Shown: in pieces, positions 12,212-24,092 of the stretch
Layout: every line of letters begins with the position of its first letter
Position numbering within the stretch: the stretch's first letter is position 1
NCBI RefSeq assembly: GCF_022539505.1
Contig: NC_061514.1
Coordinates: forward strand, 250,840,124 to 250,904,123
DNA length: 64,000 bases
DNA from: Lolium rigidum
Taxonomy: Eukaryota; Streptophyta; Magnoliopsida; Poales; Poaceae
Direction of reading: 5' to 3'
Program-made: the position numbers and the translations under genes
Notes under the pieces: generated by a model
Databases searched by the model: none
What the model was told of the DNA's origin: nothing
Seen by the model: only the letters and a program-made list of their open reading frames with translations

Positions 12212-12529
12212 TTAATGATGCACTCGCAAGAAATAGTATTTGAAGCAAAAGAGAGCATCAAGAGGAAAATTCAAAACAAATTTAAGTCTAACATGCTTCC
12301 TATGCATAGGAATCTTGTAAATAAACAAGTTCATGAAGAGCAAAGTAACAAGCATAGGAAGATAAAACAAGTGTAGCTTCAAAAATTTCAGCACATAGAG
12401 AGGTGTTTTAGTAACATGAAAATTTCTACAACCATATTTTCCTCTCTCATAATAACTTTCAGTAGCATCATGAGCAAACTCAACAATATAACTATCACAT
12501 AAAACATTCTTATCATGGTTCATATGCAT
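12212..12529 (-). CDS. Small hydrophobic ORF downstream of gag (105 aa), conserved in a second element
   Basis: I do not recognise a named domain. The protein has an acidic/polar N-terminus (EFAHDATESYYERGKYG), a strongly hydrophobic stretch at about residues 47-71 (FLKLHLFYLPMLVTLLFMNL) and a second at 84-101 ending FKYYFLRVHH. It begins about 94 nt after the gag stop. A near-identical reading frame occurs in the separate plus-strand element at about 61671-61985, so the frame has been retained in two copies of the family. It could be the tail of a longer gag protein separated by a stop, or a small membrane-associated protein; the sequence alone does not decide. Confidence 0.45.
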   Translation of the reverse strand: MHMNHDKNVLCDSYIVEFAHDATESYYERGKYGCRNFHVTKTPLYVLKFLKLHLFYLPMLVTLLFMNLFIYKIPMHRKHVRLKFVLNFPLDALFCFKYYFLRVHH

Positions 12530-12622
12530 AGAAGTATCATTAAATTTGGCATAAGAAGAGTTATTCTCATTAATAGTAATTGGAGTAAAATTATTATCAA
12601 GAATTTGAACATGGTAAACAAA

Positions 12623-14896
12623 TTACATATTAAGGGAATTGTTTTTAGTAATCCAATCATGACTATGACAAGTTTCATAAGGATAGTTAGAACCTATATC
12701 ATAGCATTCTTTATAATAATCATCGGAGATCGGGGGCACGGTGTCATCATAGGAAATAGAATAGTTATCTTTCACGATCGGTTTATCCGTGTCCACACCA
12801 TCATTGTTATTAGAAGGAGATGTATCAAGAACATAATGACCAGTAGCTAAAGGATTTTCAAACACCTCTTCCCCAAGCTTAGAGCTTTCTATATCATTAT
12901 GGGAGGAAGCATGGATAGCACCGACACTATGGCAATTATTATCATCATTTTCAGAATTAGTTTCCCGGAGATTTGTAATATCAAAAGTAGTGTGCTCATT
13001 CAAATCATGATCGCTAATGTATGTAAAGGGCATAGGAAGATCATCGTATTCAGATTCATTATCATAATAATCATTAGGAGCAACATACTTACAGTTACCT
13101 AGCGTTATCTCATTCACGCGGGGATACGCCGTTACCTCTTTCTTTTTATTCTCCTTCTTCTTCTTCTTCTTCTTCTTCTTCTTCTTCGTTCCCTTCTTCT
13201 TGTTCCCTTCTTTAGGAGGAAGAGGCTTGAAGGGTGGCTTGTCCGCATAACCTGATTTCCTTTCAGAAACAATAGAAGAAACTTGGGAGGATCCCTCCTT
13301 TTCATTAATTAGTTGAAAACACACAGCGGTCCTATCATATTTTGGTAAGGTGTCATCTTCTAAAATATTTTGTATGTAAGTATTTGTATTGCTATTATCA
13401 ATGCAATAAGAAAAACACCCATGCAGGACATCATCAATATCAAGATCACTCATATGTAACAAAGAGATTTTTCTCGACAGTTCTTCACACCCCAAAAATA
13501 AAGTAAGTTCATCATGCTGATTAGGAGTAATTTCATCATCACAATACAAATTTGCAGCACTCATTGGGTTCAAATTATCATTGGAGGAGCATTGAAAATT
13601 AAAATGACCCACTTCATGGCAAACTTCACAAATAAAAGGATAGAGGGCACAAACTTTTTTACCAAGATCATCTAGAACCCTAGACCACTTTCTAGTTTTT
13701 TCATTAGCATGATGGATACAATATTCATCTTTGATTTGATTAATTCCACAAGGTCTATGTATTCCACAAAAATTAACATGCTTATAGGAAATAGCATTCT
13801 TAGGAGTTTGAGCATGCTTATTGCAATAATTAACAACAATTTCATTATTCATGCAAGCCTCTTTAAAAGGTTCATGATACTTATCAAAATTCTTTTTGGG
13901 CAATTCAAAATGAGAAGCAAAGGCTTTATAAAGATTTGCAGCAACTTGAGAGTCAAGACCATAAGTAGCACTCATATTTCGAAATTTATCGGTATCCATA
14001 AAAGTTTCAATGCATTCATAATCATAATTTATACCTGACTCTTTACCTTTGTCGTTCTCCCATCCTTCGGCGTTCTCCTCAATCCGATCAAGAAGATCCC
14101 ACCTAGCTTCAACCTCCTTGCTTGTGAAAGATCCCTCCGAACACGCGTCCAGATAGTCCTTGTGTTGTCCTGAAAGCCTCGCATAAAAATTGTTAACAAT
14201 AACATTACGGGGGAGCTCATGAATGGGACATTTGAGCATTAGTGACTTCAGTCTCCCCCACGCTTGAGAAATACTCTCTCCATCACGAGGATAAAAGTTA
14301 TAAATATAATTCCTATCAATATGCACTTCATGAGGAGGGTAAAATTTAGAGTAAAAGAGAGATACAATTTCCTCCCAACCAAGAGAATGACTATTCTTCA
14401 ACAATTTATACCAATGCGCCGCTTTACCAGACAGCGAAAAAGAGAATAGCTTCTTCCTCACTTCATCCATGGAGATACCTGCACTCTTGAATAACCCGCA
14501 TAATTCATGTAAAAACAGTAAATGATCTCCAGGATGGACAGTTCCATCCCCTTCATAGCGGTTATCAATAACACGTTCAATAATTTTCATGGGTATCTTA
14601 TATGGAATACTTTCAGTAGGTGCATTTAAAATATCACAAGCATCATTAGAGTTATCGCATATGGGAGATAAAGTATTATCAGAGCAAATTTTCTCCCCTA
14701 AAGATGGGAAGCTAAAAAGATCACAAAAACTAGCTTCCCCAAGCTTAGACTTCTCCATAGCATTAGCAGTAATTGCATTCATACTAATAACATCGCTACT
14801 AGCATGCAAATATGATTTCATAGGTTTTTTAATTTTCGCATCAAACAATCCATGTTTTAAATCAGGAAATAGAATAAGAAGCTCATTGTTGTCCAT
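12623..14896 (-). CDS. Gag polyprotein of retrotransposon 3 (757 aa)
   Basis: The ORF is intact and starts MDNNELLILFPDLKHG about 130 nt inside the primer site. Residues about 130-230 form the retrotransposon gag core (GDHLLFLHELCGLF, GKAAHWYKLLKN, FYPPHEVHIDRNYIYNFY, ESISQAWGRLKSLMLKCP). A CCHC zinc knuckle CEVCHEVGHFNFQC lies at about residue 420 and would bind element RNA. The C-terminal third contains a lysine run encoded by a CTT/TTC microsatellite (about 13158-13200), then an acidic low-complexity tail. Gag forms the cytoplasmic virus-like particle. No protease or polymerase follows, so particle maturation and reverse transcription must be supplied elsewhere. Confidence 0.85.
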   Translation of the reverse strand: MDNNELLILFPDLKHGLFDAKIKKPMKSYLHASSDVISMNAITANAMEKSKLGEASFCDLFSFPSLGEKICSDNTLSPICDNSNDACDILNAPTESIPYKIPMKIIERVIDNRYEGDGTVHPGDHLLFLHELCGLFKSAGISMDEVRKKLFSFSLSGKAAHWYKLLKNSHSLGWEEIVSLFYSKFYPPHEVHIDRNYIYNFYPRDGESISQAWGRLKSLMLKCPIHELPRNVIVNNFYARLSGQHKDYLDACSEGSFTSKEVEARWDLLDRIEENAEGWENDKGKESGINYDYECIETFMDTDKFRNMSATYGLDSQVAANLYKAFASHFELPKKNFDKYHEPFKEACMNNEIVVNYCNKHAQTPKNAISYKHVNFCGIHRPCGINQIKDEYCIHHANEKTRKWSRVLDDLGKKVCALYPFICEVCHEVGHFNFQCSSNDNLNPMSAANLYCDDEITPNQHDELTLFLGCEELSRKISLLHMSDLDIDDVLHGCFSYCIDNSNTNTYIQNILEDDTLPKYDRTAVCFQLINEKEGSSQVSSIVSERKSGYADKPPFKPLPPKEGNKKKGTKKKKKKKKKKKENKKKEVTAYPRVNEITLGNCKYVAPNDYYDNESEYDDLPMPFTYISDHDLNEHTTFDITNLRETNSENDDNNCHSVGAIHASSHNDIESSKLGEEVFENPLATGHYVLDTSPSNNNDGVDTDKPIVKDNYSISYDDTVPPISDDYYKECYDIGSNYPYETCHSHDWITKNNSLNM

Positions 14897-15029
14897 TATG
14901 CCAAACTAGTGTAAACAAGAAACAAAAAGATGCAATTGCAGGATCTAAAGGAAATAGCTTCGAGCACACACACGACGGCGCCAGAAAAGTACTGTTACCT
15001 GGAACCGGAGTATGAGTGCCTACCTTTCC

Positions 15030-15047
15030 TCCCCGGCAACGGCGCCA
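15030..15047 (-). other. Primer binding site (tRNA-Asp type) of retrotransposon 3
   Basis: The minus strand reads TGGCGCCGTTGCCGGGGA, 10 nt inside the 5' LTR at 15058. Confidence 0.88.
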
Positions 15048-15057
15048 GAAATTTGCT

Positions 15058-16773
15058 TGATGTCTACGGGAGCTTCTATTCTTGTAGACAGTGTTGGGCC
15101 TCCAAGAGCAGAGGTTTGTAGAACAGCAGCAAGTTTCCCTTAAGTGGATCACCCAAGGTTTATCGATCTCGGGGAGGAAGAGGTCAAAGATATCCCTCTC
15201 ATGCAACCCTGCAACCACAAAGCAAGAAGTCTCTTGTGTCCCCAACACACCTAGTAGGTGCACTAGTTCGGCGAAGAGATAGTGAAATACAGGTGGTATG
15301 AATAAGTAGTAGCAACGACACCAGAAAAGTGCTTTGCCTAGGACAGTAAACAAGCAGTAGTAACGCAGCAGTAGTAACGCAGCAGTAGTAACGCAGTAAA
15401 ACAGTAAACAAGCAGCGATAGCAGTATTTAGGAACAAGGCCTAGGGATCATACTTTCACTAGTGGACACTCTCAACATTGATCACATAATAGAATAGATA
15501 AATGCATACTCTACACTTTTGTTGGATGATGAACACATTGCGTAGGATTACACGAACCCTCAATGCCGGAGTTAACAAGCTCCACAATAATGCTCATATT
15601 TTAGTAACCTTTAGTGTAAGATAGATCAAAAGACTAAACCAAGTACTAGCATAGCATGCACACTTGTCACCTTCATGCATATGTAGGAGGAATAGATCAC
15701 ATCAATATTATCATAGCAATAGTTAACTTCATAATCTACAAGAGATCATAATCATAGCATAAACCAAGTACTAACACGGTGCACACACTGTCACCTTTAC
15801 ACACGTGCAGGAGGAATAGAACTACTTTAATAACTTTGCTAGAGTAGCACATAGATAAATTGTGATACAAACACATTGCAATCATAAAGAGATATAAATA
15901 AGCACCTCACTATGCCATTCAACGGTGAATAAGTATTCTCGTGAAATATAGCCTAAGAGACCCACACGGTGCACACACTTGTCACCTTTACACACGTGGG
16001 ACAAGGAGTCTCCGGAGATCACATAAGTAAAACTCACTTGACTAGCATAATGACATCTAGATTACAAGCATCATCATATGAATCTCAATCATGTAAGGCA
16101 ACTCATGAGATTATTGTATTGAAGCACATAGGAGAGAGATGAACCACATAGCTACCGGTACAGCCCCGAGCCTCGATGGAGAACTACTCCCTCCTCATGG
16201 GAGCAGCAGCGGTGATGAAGATGGCGGTGGAGATGGCAGCGGTGTCGATGGAGAAGCCTTCCGGGGGCACTTCCCCGCTCCGGCAGGGTGCCGGAACGAG
16301 AGACTCCTGTCCCCCGGATCTTGGCTTCGCGATGGCGGCGGCTGCGGAAGGTTTTCCGTATCGTGGTTTTTCGTATCGGGGTTTTCGCGACGGAGGCTTT
16401 ATATAGGCGAAGAGGCGGCGCAGGAGGGTCGAAGGGGTGGCCACACCATATGGCGGCGCGGCCGGGGCCCGGGCCGCGCCGGCCTATGGTCCGGGGGCCC
16501 GAGTGCCCCCTCTGGTCCTTCTAGGGTGTTCTGGATGCTTCCGGTGAAAATAGGAACCTGGGTCTTCGTTTCGTCCAATTCCGAGAATATTTCGTTACTA
16601 GGATTTCTGAAACCAAAAACAACAGAAAACAGGAACTGGCACTTCGGCATCTTGTTAATAGGTTAGTTCCAGAAAATGCACGAATATGACATAAAGTGTG
16701 CATAAAACATGTAGGTATCATCAATAATATGGCATAGAACATAAGAAATTATCGATACGTCGGAGACGTATCA
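15058..16773 (-). repeat. 5' LTR of retrotransposon 3
   Basis: The repeat is 1716 bp and is the partner of 7939-9623. It ends at 16773, followed by the target duplication GCAAG. Confidence 0.94.
16397..16405 (-). promoter_or_regulatory. TATA box in the 5' LTR of retrotransposon 3
   Basis: The minus strand reads CGCCTATATAAAGCC downstream of a GC-rich U3 stretch, a good plant TATA box; transcription would start roughly 30 nt further on, towards lower coordinates. The same motif is present in the other LTR at about 9251-9259. Confidence 0.6.
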
Positions 16774-16823
16774 GCAAGCTTCACCTCCTTCTTCTTCTCG
16801 GTGATGAGGAGCTTGGTCTCCAA

Positions 16824-19800
16824 TGTCAACACCCGGATTTTTAAGTCCAGATGCCTATTATGCCATACATCGCAATCCCAGGAATATTGTTGTTGCGAGA
16901 CATAATAGTTGAATATCATAGAGTCATCATTTATTACAACACATAATCGTCTTACAAAGGTAGATCACATGATCCAATCTTACAATAGTAGTTGATCTAT
17001 TGATCAACGAACATCACAAATAGCGGAAGCGAAGTAGTAGTGGCTATCTAATCCACAGGCCAACGCTTGACGTCAGGAGCAGTCCTAGTTGTCGTAGACG
17101 TCCTGTTGTCCATCTTCCTCGTACTGTTGTTCTCCTTCATAGTCTGGCCATTTGAATAGCCAGGGACAAAGCCATGAGTACTTTAAAGTACTCGCAAACT
17201 AATACTAGTGTAAGAACTAACAATTCTAGTAAGGGGATACTAAGCTCTAGGTTGATTTGCATAAAGCCAAGTTTATTTCATAAACATTTAGTAAAGATGC
17301 TTGAATCACTAGACTAACTCAAGTGGGAACATTAGTGTCATTCCCACAACTTGGTTGTGATTTTAATTCAAATCCACCCTTCACCTTTCAAAATTTAAAA
17401 CACAAGTCATATGTCACATTTTTGAAAATGGTCTGATGACGGAACAGTATGGCCTTTCCAACCGTCCTTAACCGTGGATGCGGCTATTCGAATAGGTTTA
17501 CACTCTGCGAGAGGTTGTACACTTGTGCCACAACTTTTGATTACATCCGTCGGGGGTAACCACTGAATAATCGTAACTCGAGTACGCGGATCATCAACCA
17601 TAACCTTTCACTTATATATACTAGTATGAGCACCTCTCCCCATGAGCTTGGCCTCCCGGTGAAAACCGCGATCAACCCGAGAACTGCACGGGGCTTGGGC
17701 CGGACATTCACCTCTTCTTTAACGTCGTTTCTGTTGTGTTGTGGAGGCAGCTTTGGGCATAACCCCGATGACGCTTGTTTAGAGGGAACCCATACTAAGA
17801 CACATAAACTTCCGAGTTAAGCCCTACCAATAATCGGGTATTGTGGGGGTACTTGTAAATTGGAATGGTATCGCATCCGAACCCAACCATCGGTTTTCGT
17901 AAAATTCACCAAGTCATTCACCAGTCATATTCACCTTCAAAATCTTTCAATAGAATGACTCATCATTCCAAGGTTTTCAAAGTCATTGGTTTTCACAAGT
18001 TCCCATCTCTAATAGTCAATTTTAATCTTTAGCACTAGCAACTAGTTATGAGGGGTGCTAAGTAACCTGGATTGCTCTAGGCTAAGTTTGATACTCTTGC
18101 ACTACTCCATAACTAAACAAAATGAATCATGAAAAAGTAACTTTGATAAATAAACTCAAGTAAAGCTTTGATAAACCAAAGTCAAAAACTTGTAAGGTAA
18201 AAACTTGGGATAGGATCATTAAGCATAAATTAAATGGGGATGAGGCCTTGCTCTTGTAGAGCTTTGCCTTAGGGTATCTTGCAAGAATATTAGCTTGCCT
18301 TGGTTGGTGTATGGATCAAAATGTTCCTCCTTCTTCTCCGTAGATGTTCTCGTCGTCCCCTTCGTAGCCTTCGGTACTAGCGTCTATGAACGAATACGAG
18401 GATACAATCATCACACAAAACTTGTATGCTAGACTAAACACACCAAAGACTCACACAAGCCTATGCTAGCATCACATCTTATTAGCATGGTGATTTACTT
18501 TGTTTTATTTTTAAAGAAAACAATAATTTCCTCTCATTATAATTATTTATTAGTATAACTCTTTAATGCTTTGGAGAAAATAGTTTCCTCTCATTACAAT
18601 ATTAATTAATGTTTCTATTCATTTATTTGGAGAACTAATCTCCTCTCATTAAGTATTGTTAAGATTTAATTTCCTCAAATACTAAGGTATGAGCACATGT
18701 TGACTAAGGTCAACACTTCACACTTATTATTTGAGAAACATAATTTAAATGAGGGAATACACCTCATGCAATTTAATACCAACATAGTAATGATTTAATA
18801 TCCTCAAATGATTCCATATGAGAGTTAATAGACCATGGTCTCTACCTCATGTAGAATTACTTGAGACAAAGGTTTAAATGAGAGGGATACCTCTCATATG
18901 ATTTAATAATTAGTTGGAACAATTTAAATGCTACTATGGCAAACATTTAATATTCTTAAGTGAGCAAATATGAGACCAAGCAACAAGGGTCATCACATTA
19001 CTTCATATTACTTGTGAGAATGATTTAAATGAGGTGCTACACCTCATAGATTTAAATTCCTAAAATTTGAAATAGTTTAAAGGGGCTAGTATTGACTACA
19101 TAGCCCATATTTTGCTTCTAGCCCATGATCCTGTACAGAACATATATCATATTTTTACATAGTAAATTAGGGTTTGTTAAATGTGAATTATTGCAATTGG
19201 ATTCATTTCAAAATTCATAATGGTTGATTTTTAAGATTTATTTGAATACTGAAAAGTATCTGTTTTGTTATTTTTACTATTCAAAAACTACACAAGGTAT
19301 GAGTTTGAATCCAGTGGGGTTAGTTAGAGAAAATCATAAGCTTTCCAGAACATTTGGATTTGCTAAATTTGAGTTAGTAGATTTTGAACTATTCAATTTT
19401 TAGCACTGACCAGAATTGAATAACTGCTGAAATGAATTAATACAGGATTTAAAGTGTTGGGCTGCGCGGGAAACAGATGGGCCTAAATGGTTTGAATAAA
19501 GGAACTGGCCCAGTAACGGTTCGGGCCTGCTGACATAAGGTCCCACCTGTCAGCGACTTTACTTCACCGAAGCGGTACCTGTAAATGCTGGCCGTCGGAT
19601 TAGAAGTGAATCGTGCGGTGGAGGGGGGTCTTCTTCTCCGGCGAGAGGAGGGCGTGCTGGCGGCGGAGGTTGGGGGTCGGCGGCGTGCTGAAGCTCCGGT
19701 GATCAACGGCGTCGATGCACAGCGGGGTTGTCGAGGACGGGGAGTGTACTGGTGGTCGCGGCGTCGCTTGGGGAGGCGTCAATCGGTGGCGGCGATCCGC

Positions 19801-22178
19801 GGACTCCGGCGGACTCGAGCTCTCGATTCGAGCTGCTCCGACGACTCACCGGTGAAATTGATCGTGGGGTGTTGCTCAGTGAAGGGAGGGGAGTGTTTGG
19901 TGTGAAGAAATGAGGAGCCGATCGCCCCTATTTATAGTGTTGATCGGTGGCCGTGAGGTGCTGCAAGGGAACGGCCATGGCGCGACGCTTCTGGCGATCG
20001 AAAGGGCAAGCGAAGGACGGCAGCGTGTAGGCGTTATCCTGGCGATGCTCTAGGACTAGCTGGCGCAGTGAGGGGACGACGAAATCACTCGAGGGCGTGC
20101 AGTGATCATGACGGTACCCGCGGTACTCGCCGGCGAGGACGACGGTGACGAGGCGGGCCGCGGGCGTTTGAGTGTGTCTACGAGGTAGAGGTGCGGTGGC
20201 GGTTCTCGTCACGGAGATAGGGATGCGGGGGGAGGACGATCGCGTTCGAGTGCCCGCCGTATCGGCGCGCTCCGGAGCGTGGTCACCACGTCGACCGGCA
20301 CGTCCCGGCAACGTTTTGGCACGCGCGTTCCGACCAATGCCGAGCGTTGGCGAGCGGGGGCTGTGTACCATTCGATTCCTTGAGTGTTGTAGATGCTCCG
20401 GGACAAGGGCAAGAGTTGAAATGGTGGCCGGAGGTGGTGAGGCAAAAGGTGGCCGGGTGTGCTTTGGCATGGGCTGTTCTCTCACTTCTCCACTTTCTCC
20501 AAGCCTAACAAGTACTAAGCTCGATGCGGGGTCCTAGAGATAGCTAATGATCACCGGCTTAAAGTGATTTATGCAAGAAACCACTTGGATACAAGGGTGT
20601 AACACAAATCTGGAACTCTGCCTGCCAAGTGTTCGACACAATGCCCGCATGAATATTTTTGTCGAATTATGGAATTCTTTTTGGTACATCTCAATCATAT
20701 AAATAAAGTGATGGAATGGTGGTGGTGGTGTCCATTTTGATGAAGGTTTGCAACATTTCAAATTTGGGGGTTATCTTCTCATTACTTCAAAGTCTCCACT
20801 TGTCACCTCACTACTCGGTCAACCTGGTCAACATCAGCACTAATGGTCAACATGAGAGTTGTTCACTTTCATATGGTCTTGGATGACATGGTCATAGTTG
20901 ACCAAGTTTAGTTTAAGAATTGAGAAAAACGAGAGGGGCAAAGTAGTGAAGAAATTATTTTTGGGCCATATGACCATTATCACATGTCATTGAGATTTGA
21001 TTTTTCCTTTGGTTTGATTCTGGTTTCTTTGTGTCAATTGTGTTTGTTTTTGATATCTAAGAGTTTTACAATCAATGGCACAAGCCAAAGTGGCCTTGGT
21101 TGAGGTTTTGCAAAAAGGGCTAAGTGTGTGTGAGTGAAAAAATGATATTTTCTCACATTCTCATTTCTCTCCATTTGATTGTGGTTTCATTGATGCAATT
21201 GTGTTAGTTTGAGTTATATAAGAGTTTTAGAATCCATAGGGCAAGCAATGGTGGCCTCATATGAAGATTTGTAAAATTGCCCTTAGTGTATGTGAGTAAA
21301 AATTGGAATTATCTCACCATTTGAATTCTCTCCAATGAATTTGACTTTTGTTGACTCTAATGTGGTTCTTATTAGTTTAGAAACATTTTGAGATCATTGA
21401 ACCCAATTCAAAAGGTCTTGGTCAAAGAGTTGCAAAAATGGCCATAACACATAAGAGGTGATGTGTCAATTTTTATTATTTTTGAAAAGGGTTCATCTTG
21501 CTTTACTTGGACATGGGTTAGGGTCAATTTAGCATTAGATTAGGTTTAGAAAAGGTTTCACATCATTTGGTCAAGGTTTAAAGTCATAGGGCAAAATTTG
21601 GTGAAATGGCTATGTGTCACATATGCCTCTATGCATATGTTGCATTTGAATTTTAATTTGACTTGGCTTGACCCAAATGGTGTTGTTGAGTGTTGCAATG
21701 GTATATGGAAGTGATCCAACCATTCACAACAAGTCCTAGGGTCAATCTTCTCAAATTCACAAATTTGCACTTTTGCTCTCATATGCCTCTATGGCATTTT
21801 TAGTTTCTTTTTAATTTCTTTGGAAAACACTTGGATTTGGTTTGATAAGCCTTTGGTAAGGTGTATGAAGGTTTTCCAAACCTCTATGCAAAGTAGAAAA
21901 GATTAGGGTAAAGTTTTATAAGAATAGCCATAAGCACATATGCCTTTTTCTTATTTAATTTCCTTTTATTTTATTTTAACTAGGATGGTGATAAGAGGGG
22001 TGAGGTTTTAGGGTTTAAGATCACTTCAAATACTAATAACAAGCAATCATAGCAATAACACAAGAATTAAGCAAGATCACTATGTATCATATTCTATTTA
22101 ATAAAAGTTTTTGTTGGTTTCAAAATTTGGAACTAGTGAAATTCATTTGTTTTATTTTGAAATTCTTGGGATGTTACA
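16824..22178 (-). repeat. 3' LTR of retrotransposon 2 (5355 bp)
   Basis: It starts TGTCAACACCCGG and ends GATGTTACA on the plus strand. A central GC-rich block (about 19560-20540) carries the promoter; the rest is AT-rich. Long-looking ORFs in this block are compositional and I do not treat them as genes. Confidence 0.95.
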
Positions 22179-22180
22179 AA

Positions 22181-22192
22181 CCCTTCCCCCTT
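22181..22192 (-). other. Polypurine tract of retrotransposon 2
   Basis: The minus strand reads AAGGGGGAAGGG two bases before the 3' LTR. Confidence 0.8.
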
Positions 22193-22254
22193 AAACAAAT
22201 CTCGTCCCGAGATTTTAAGAAAAGTTAGGTTCCTAAGAGAGATTGAGCATTTTA

Positions 22255-22803
22255 TTAACAGGAAGACGTACTTGGCAGGGTCTGTGGTGCTTCCTGAGCT
22301 TCAGTGGCATTCAAGCGGTAGTAACGACCGTTGCGGTTGTTTGGGTAGTTTGGGGCAAACTTCCTTCCAGTTGCGACACAGCGCTGCTGCTGGGCAGTTG
22401 CAGCGGTATTGAGGGCAGTCCTAGCAAGCTTCTTGGGGCATTCATAGGAGTAATGACCCACAGTTCCACATTCATAGCAGGTTACCGTTGACTTGTCCTT
22501 TTGGGTAATGGGTACAGCATTGCTTCCAGTCCTTGGGGCATTGTTGGCGGCTTTTATCGGGCACTTCCTAGAGTAATGACCCGTAACACCACATTCATAG
22601 CAAGTCACAGTGGACTTGCCTCTGGGGGCATGATTGGGTATTGAGATGAGCTGCTCCAGTGATGCTATTCTGACGCGGAGGCGAGCAATGAGATAGTCCT
22701 TCTTGGCGTGCTGATGGCGAAGTGCCTTGCGCTCCATTGCAAGGATGTTGATGGTGTCAGTCATCTTGGCGTGCTCAATGTGCATCTGGTTGGCACTGGG
22801 CAC
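22255..22803 (-). CDS. Zinc-knuckle (CCHC) gag C-terminal ORF of retrotransposon 2 (182 aa)
   Basis: The protein carries two nucleocapsid-type CCHC knuckles, CYECGVTGHYSRKC and CYECGTVGHYSYEC, both C-x2-C-x4-H-x4-C, separated by about 30 residues, and a Gln/Thr-rich, basic C-terminus (RKFAPNYPNNRNGRYYRLN). Such knuckles package element RNA. The first 50 residues (NQMHIEHAKMTDTINILAME, then RLRVRIASLE) resemble the coiled coil in the preceding gag ORF (23050-23865). The two ORFs therefore carry related copies of one segment, suggesting a recombinant interior. The knuckle part would normally be fused to gag; here a gap of about 250 nt separates them. Confidence 0.7.
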   Translation of the reverse strand: MPSANQMHIEHAKMTDTINILAMERKALRHQHAKKDYLIARLRVRIASLEQLISIPNHAPRGKSTVTCYECGVTGHYSRKCPIKAANNAPRTGSNAVPITQKDKSTVTCYECGTVGHYSYECPKKLARTALNTAATAQQQRCVATGRKFAPNYPNNRNGRYYRLNATEAQEAPQTLPSTSSC

Positions 22804-23049
22804 GGGAGTTGTTGCGGGTAGGAGGGGCCATCTCGAACAATAGGTAGATCATAAGGTAAGGGGGGAATTTCTATGGTTTATTTGAGATAAACTTGAAAAG
22901 TTTCAAAACTTGAGTAGTGTTGAGGGGGTACAACCAACAACACCTTTTCATTCATACCAAACATCAAACATTACAAAGCTAACACACCGTTGGTTTTAAG
23001 AACCATTCACCGCTCTACGATACAAGGGGATCCTGATACATACCCACAC

Positions 23050-23865
23050 CTACACATGTGAACTAGTGCAACTACTCATCCTCATCATCCACATCGATCG
23101 GGATGATTCCATCCTCTCCGGCCTCCGGAAACTCGAGTCCTCCTCTTCGGTGAATTCATCCTCCTCGAAGTCCTCGTCATCACTCGGGAAGGCTTCTCCT
23201 CCCCGAATGTCTTCACCGTCTTCATCCATCCCATTCAGCTGATCTTCTTGAGCCTTGACAGTGGCCTCCAAGGATACTATCCGGGCGCGAAGGCGCTCGA
23301 TGGTAACGTCATTCTTGGCACGCTGCAGACGGAGTGACTTGCGGTCCTTGGCGAGCAGCTTGATAGCATCGGCATGATGAGCCAATGCCATGTGGGTCTG
23401 GTTGGCGTAGGCACGCGAGTTGTCCAGCTCCTTCCGGGTGTGGAACGAAGCATGAAGTCCAGTGTGATCCACATGGTGCCTCAGCTCAGGGTGGAGCGGC
23501 AGGTCCATGGGTTCTCCATCGGAGTCACGCCTTGCGAGATGCGCAAAGCGCTCTCCCTGGATGGCGGCCTCATTCTGCCCGCATAGACGGGCAAGTGCTT
23601 CCTGAAGAGCACGTGTCAGTCCGTCCAGCCAGCTTGCCTTCCTCGAAAGAGAAGAGGATCCTCTCGAAGTAGGAGGCTCCATCTTGCCTCTCGGATCAGC
23701 GGTGATCACCCATCGAAGCTCCCCACCGTGCTGGTCGTTGACCTCAACTCCGTGGAACTCGGGGTGGGGGCGTCCAAGAAAGTTCGACAGGGCATCAAGG
23801 TCCCTCTCGAAGCTCAAGTCTCCGCCATTCCCAAGCTGGTAAAACTTGACGTTGGTTGGCTCCAT
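23050..23865 (-). CDS. Gag N-terminal ORF of retrotransposon 2 (271 aa)
   Basis: It begins MEPTNVKFYQLGNGGDLSFE a little over 200 nt after the primer site and includes a capsid-like region (RDLDALSNFLGRPHPEFHG, HGGELRWVITADPRGK) and a long coiled coil (about residues 150-215: HHADAIKLLAKDRKSLRLQR, RLRARIVSLEATVKAQEDQL). The C-terminus is acidic (EDFEEDEFTEEEDSS). The last 25 residues look frameshifted: another frame gives PEAGEDGIIPIDVDDEDE and a stop, a more plausible acidic end. This protein type is common as an anonymous gag-like ORF in grass retrotransposons. Confidence 0.65.
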   Translation of the reverse strand: MEPTNVKFYQLGNGGDLSFERDLDALSNFLGRPHPEFHGVEVNDQHGGELRWVITADPRGKMEPPTSRGSSSLSRKASWLDGLTRALQEALARLCGQNEAAIQGERFAHLARRDSDGEPMDLPLHPELRHHVDHTGLHASFHTRKELDNSRAYANQTHMALAHHADAIKLLAKDRKSLRLQRAKNDVTIERLRARIVSLEATVKAQEDQLNGMDEDGEDIRGGEAFPSDDEDFEEDEFTEEEDSSFRRPERMESSRSMWMMRMSSCTSSHV

Positions 23866-24077
23866 CTGAAAGGGAAATAGATGAGTAAGTTTAGAGAGTG
23901 AACAAGTGTGTCAAAATTTTATGTAGGTTTATAAAGAAGAGCATGACTTCTTATTTTTAACAAGATCTCAAAGATACGAAAGTGACTAAGTTTTTCCAAA
24001 AATATTCACTTCATTTGTTTTTGAACTTAGGTTTTTCGAACGTCCATTCTAACTAGGGTCTCCTAAGGTCAAACAAT

Positions 24078-24089
24078 GGCTCGATACCA
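24078..24089 (-). other. Primer binding site of retrotransposon 2, tRNA-iMet-like
   Basis: The minus strand reads TGGTATCGAGCC three bases after the 5' LTR, close to the initiator-tRNA-Met complement TGGTATCAGAGCC. Confidence 0.7.
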
Positions 24090-24092
24090 ACT

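Larger units (their letters stand above)
7939..16773 (-). mobile_element. LTR retrotransposon 3, Ty3/Gypsy Athila-like, gag only
   Basis: This is a complete element with LTRs at 7939-9623 and 15058-16773 and a perfect 5-bp target duplication GCAAG (7934-7938 and 16774-16778) inside Harbinger ORF1. It reads on the minus strand: primer site 15030-15047, gag 12623-14896, polypurine tract 9624-9640. The LTR in element orientation begins TGATACGTCTCC, as in BAGY-2/Fatima-type Triticeae elements. No polymerase gene is present and about 3 kb after gag is non-coding, so it relies on a partner element. The plus-strand element at 59380-64000 belongs to the same family. Confidence 0.95.

Noticed and set aside
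19585..20537. Multiple 60-190 codon ORFs in the GC-rich block, repeated at 26856-27922
   Set aside because: They lie inside both LTR copies, change frame between copies and have no domain; they reflect GC-rich promoter/leader sequence of the retrotransposon.
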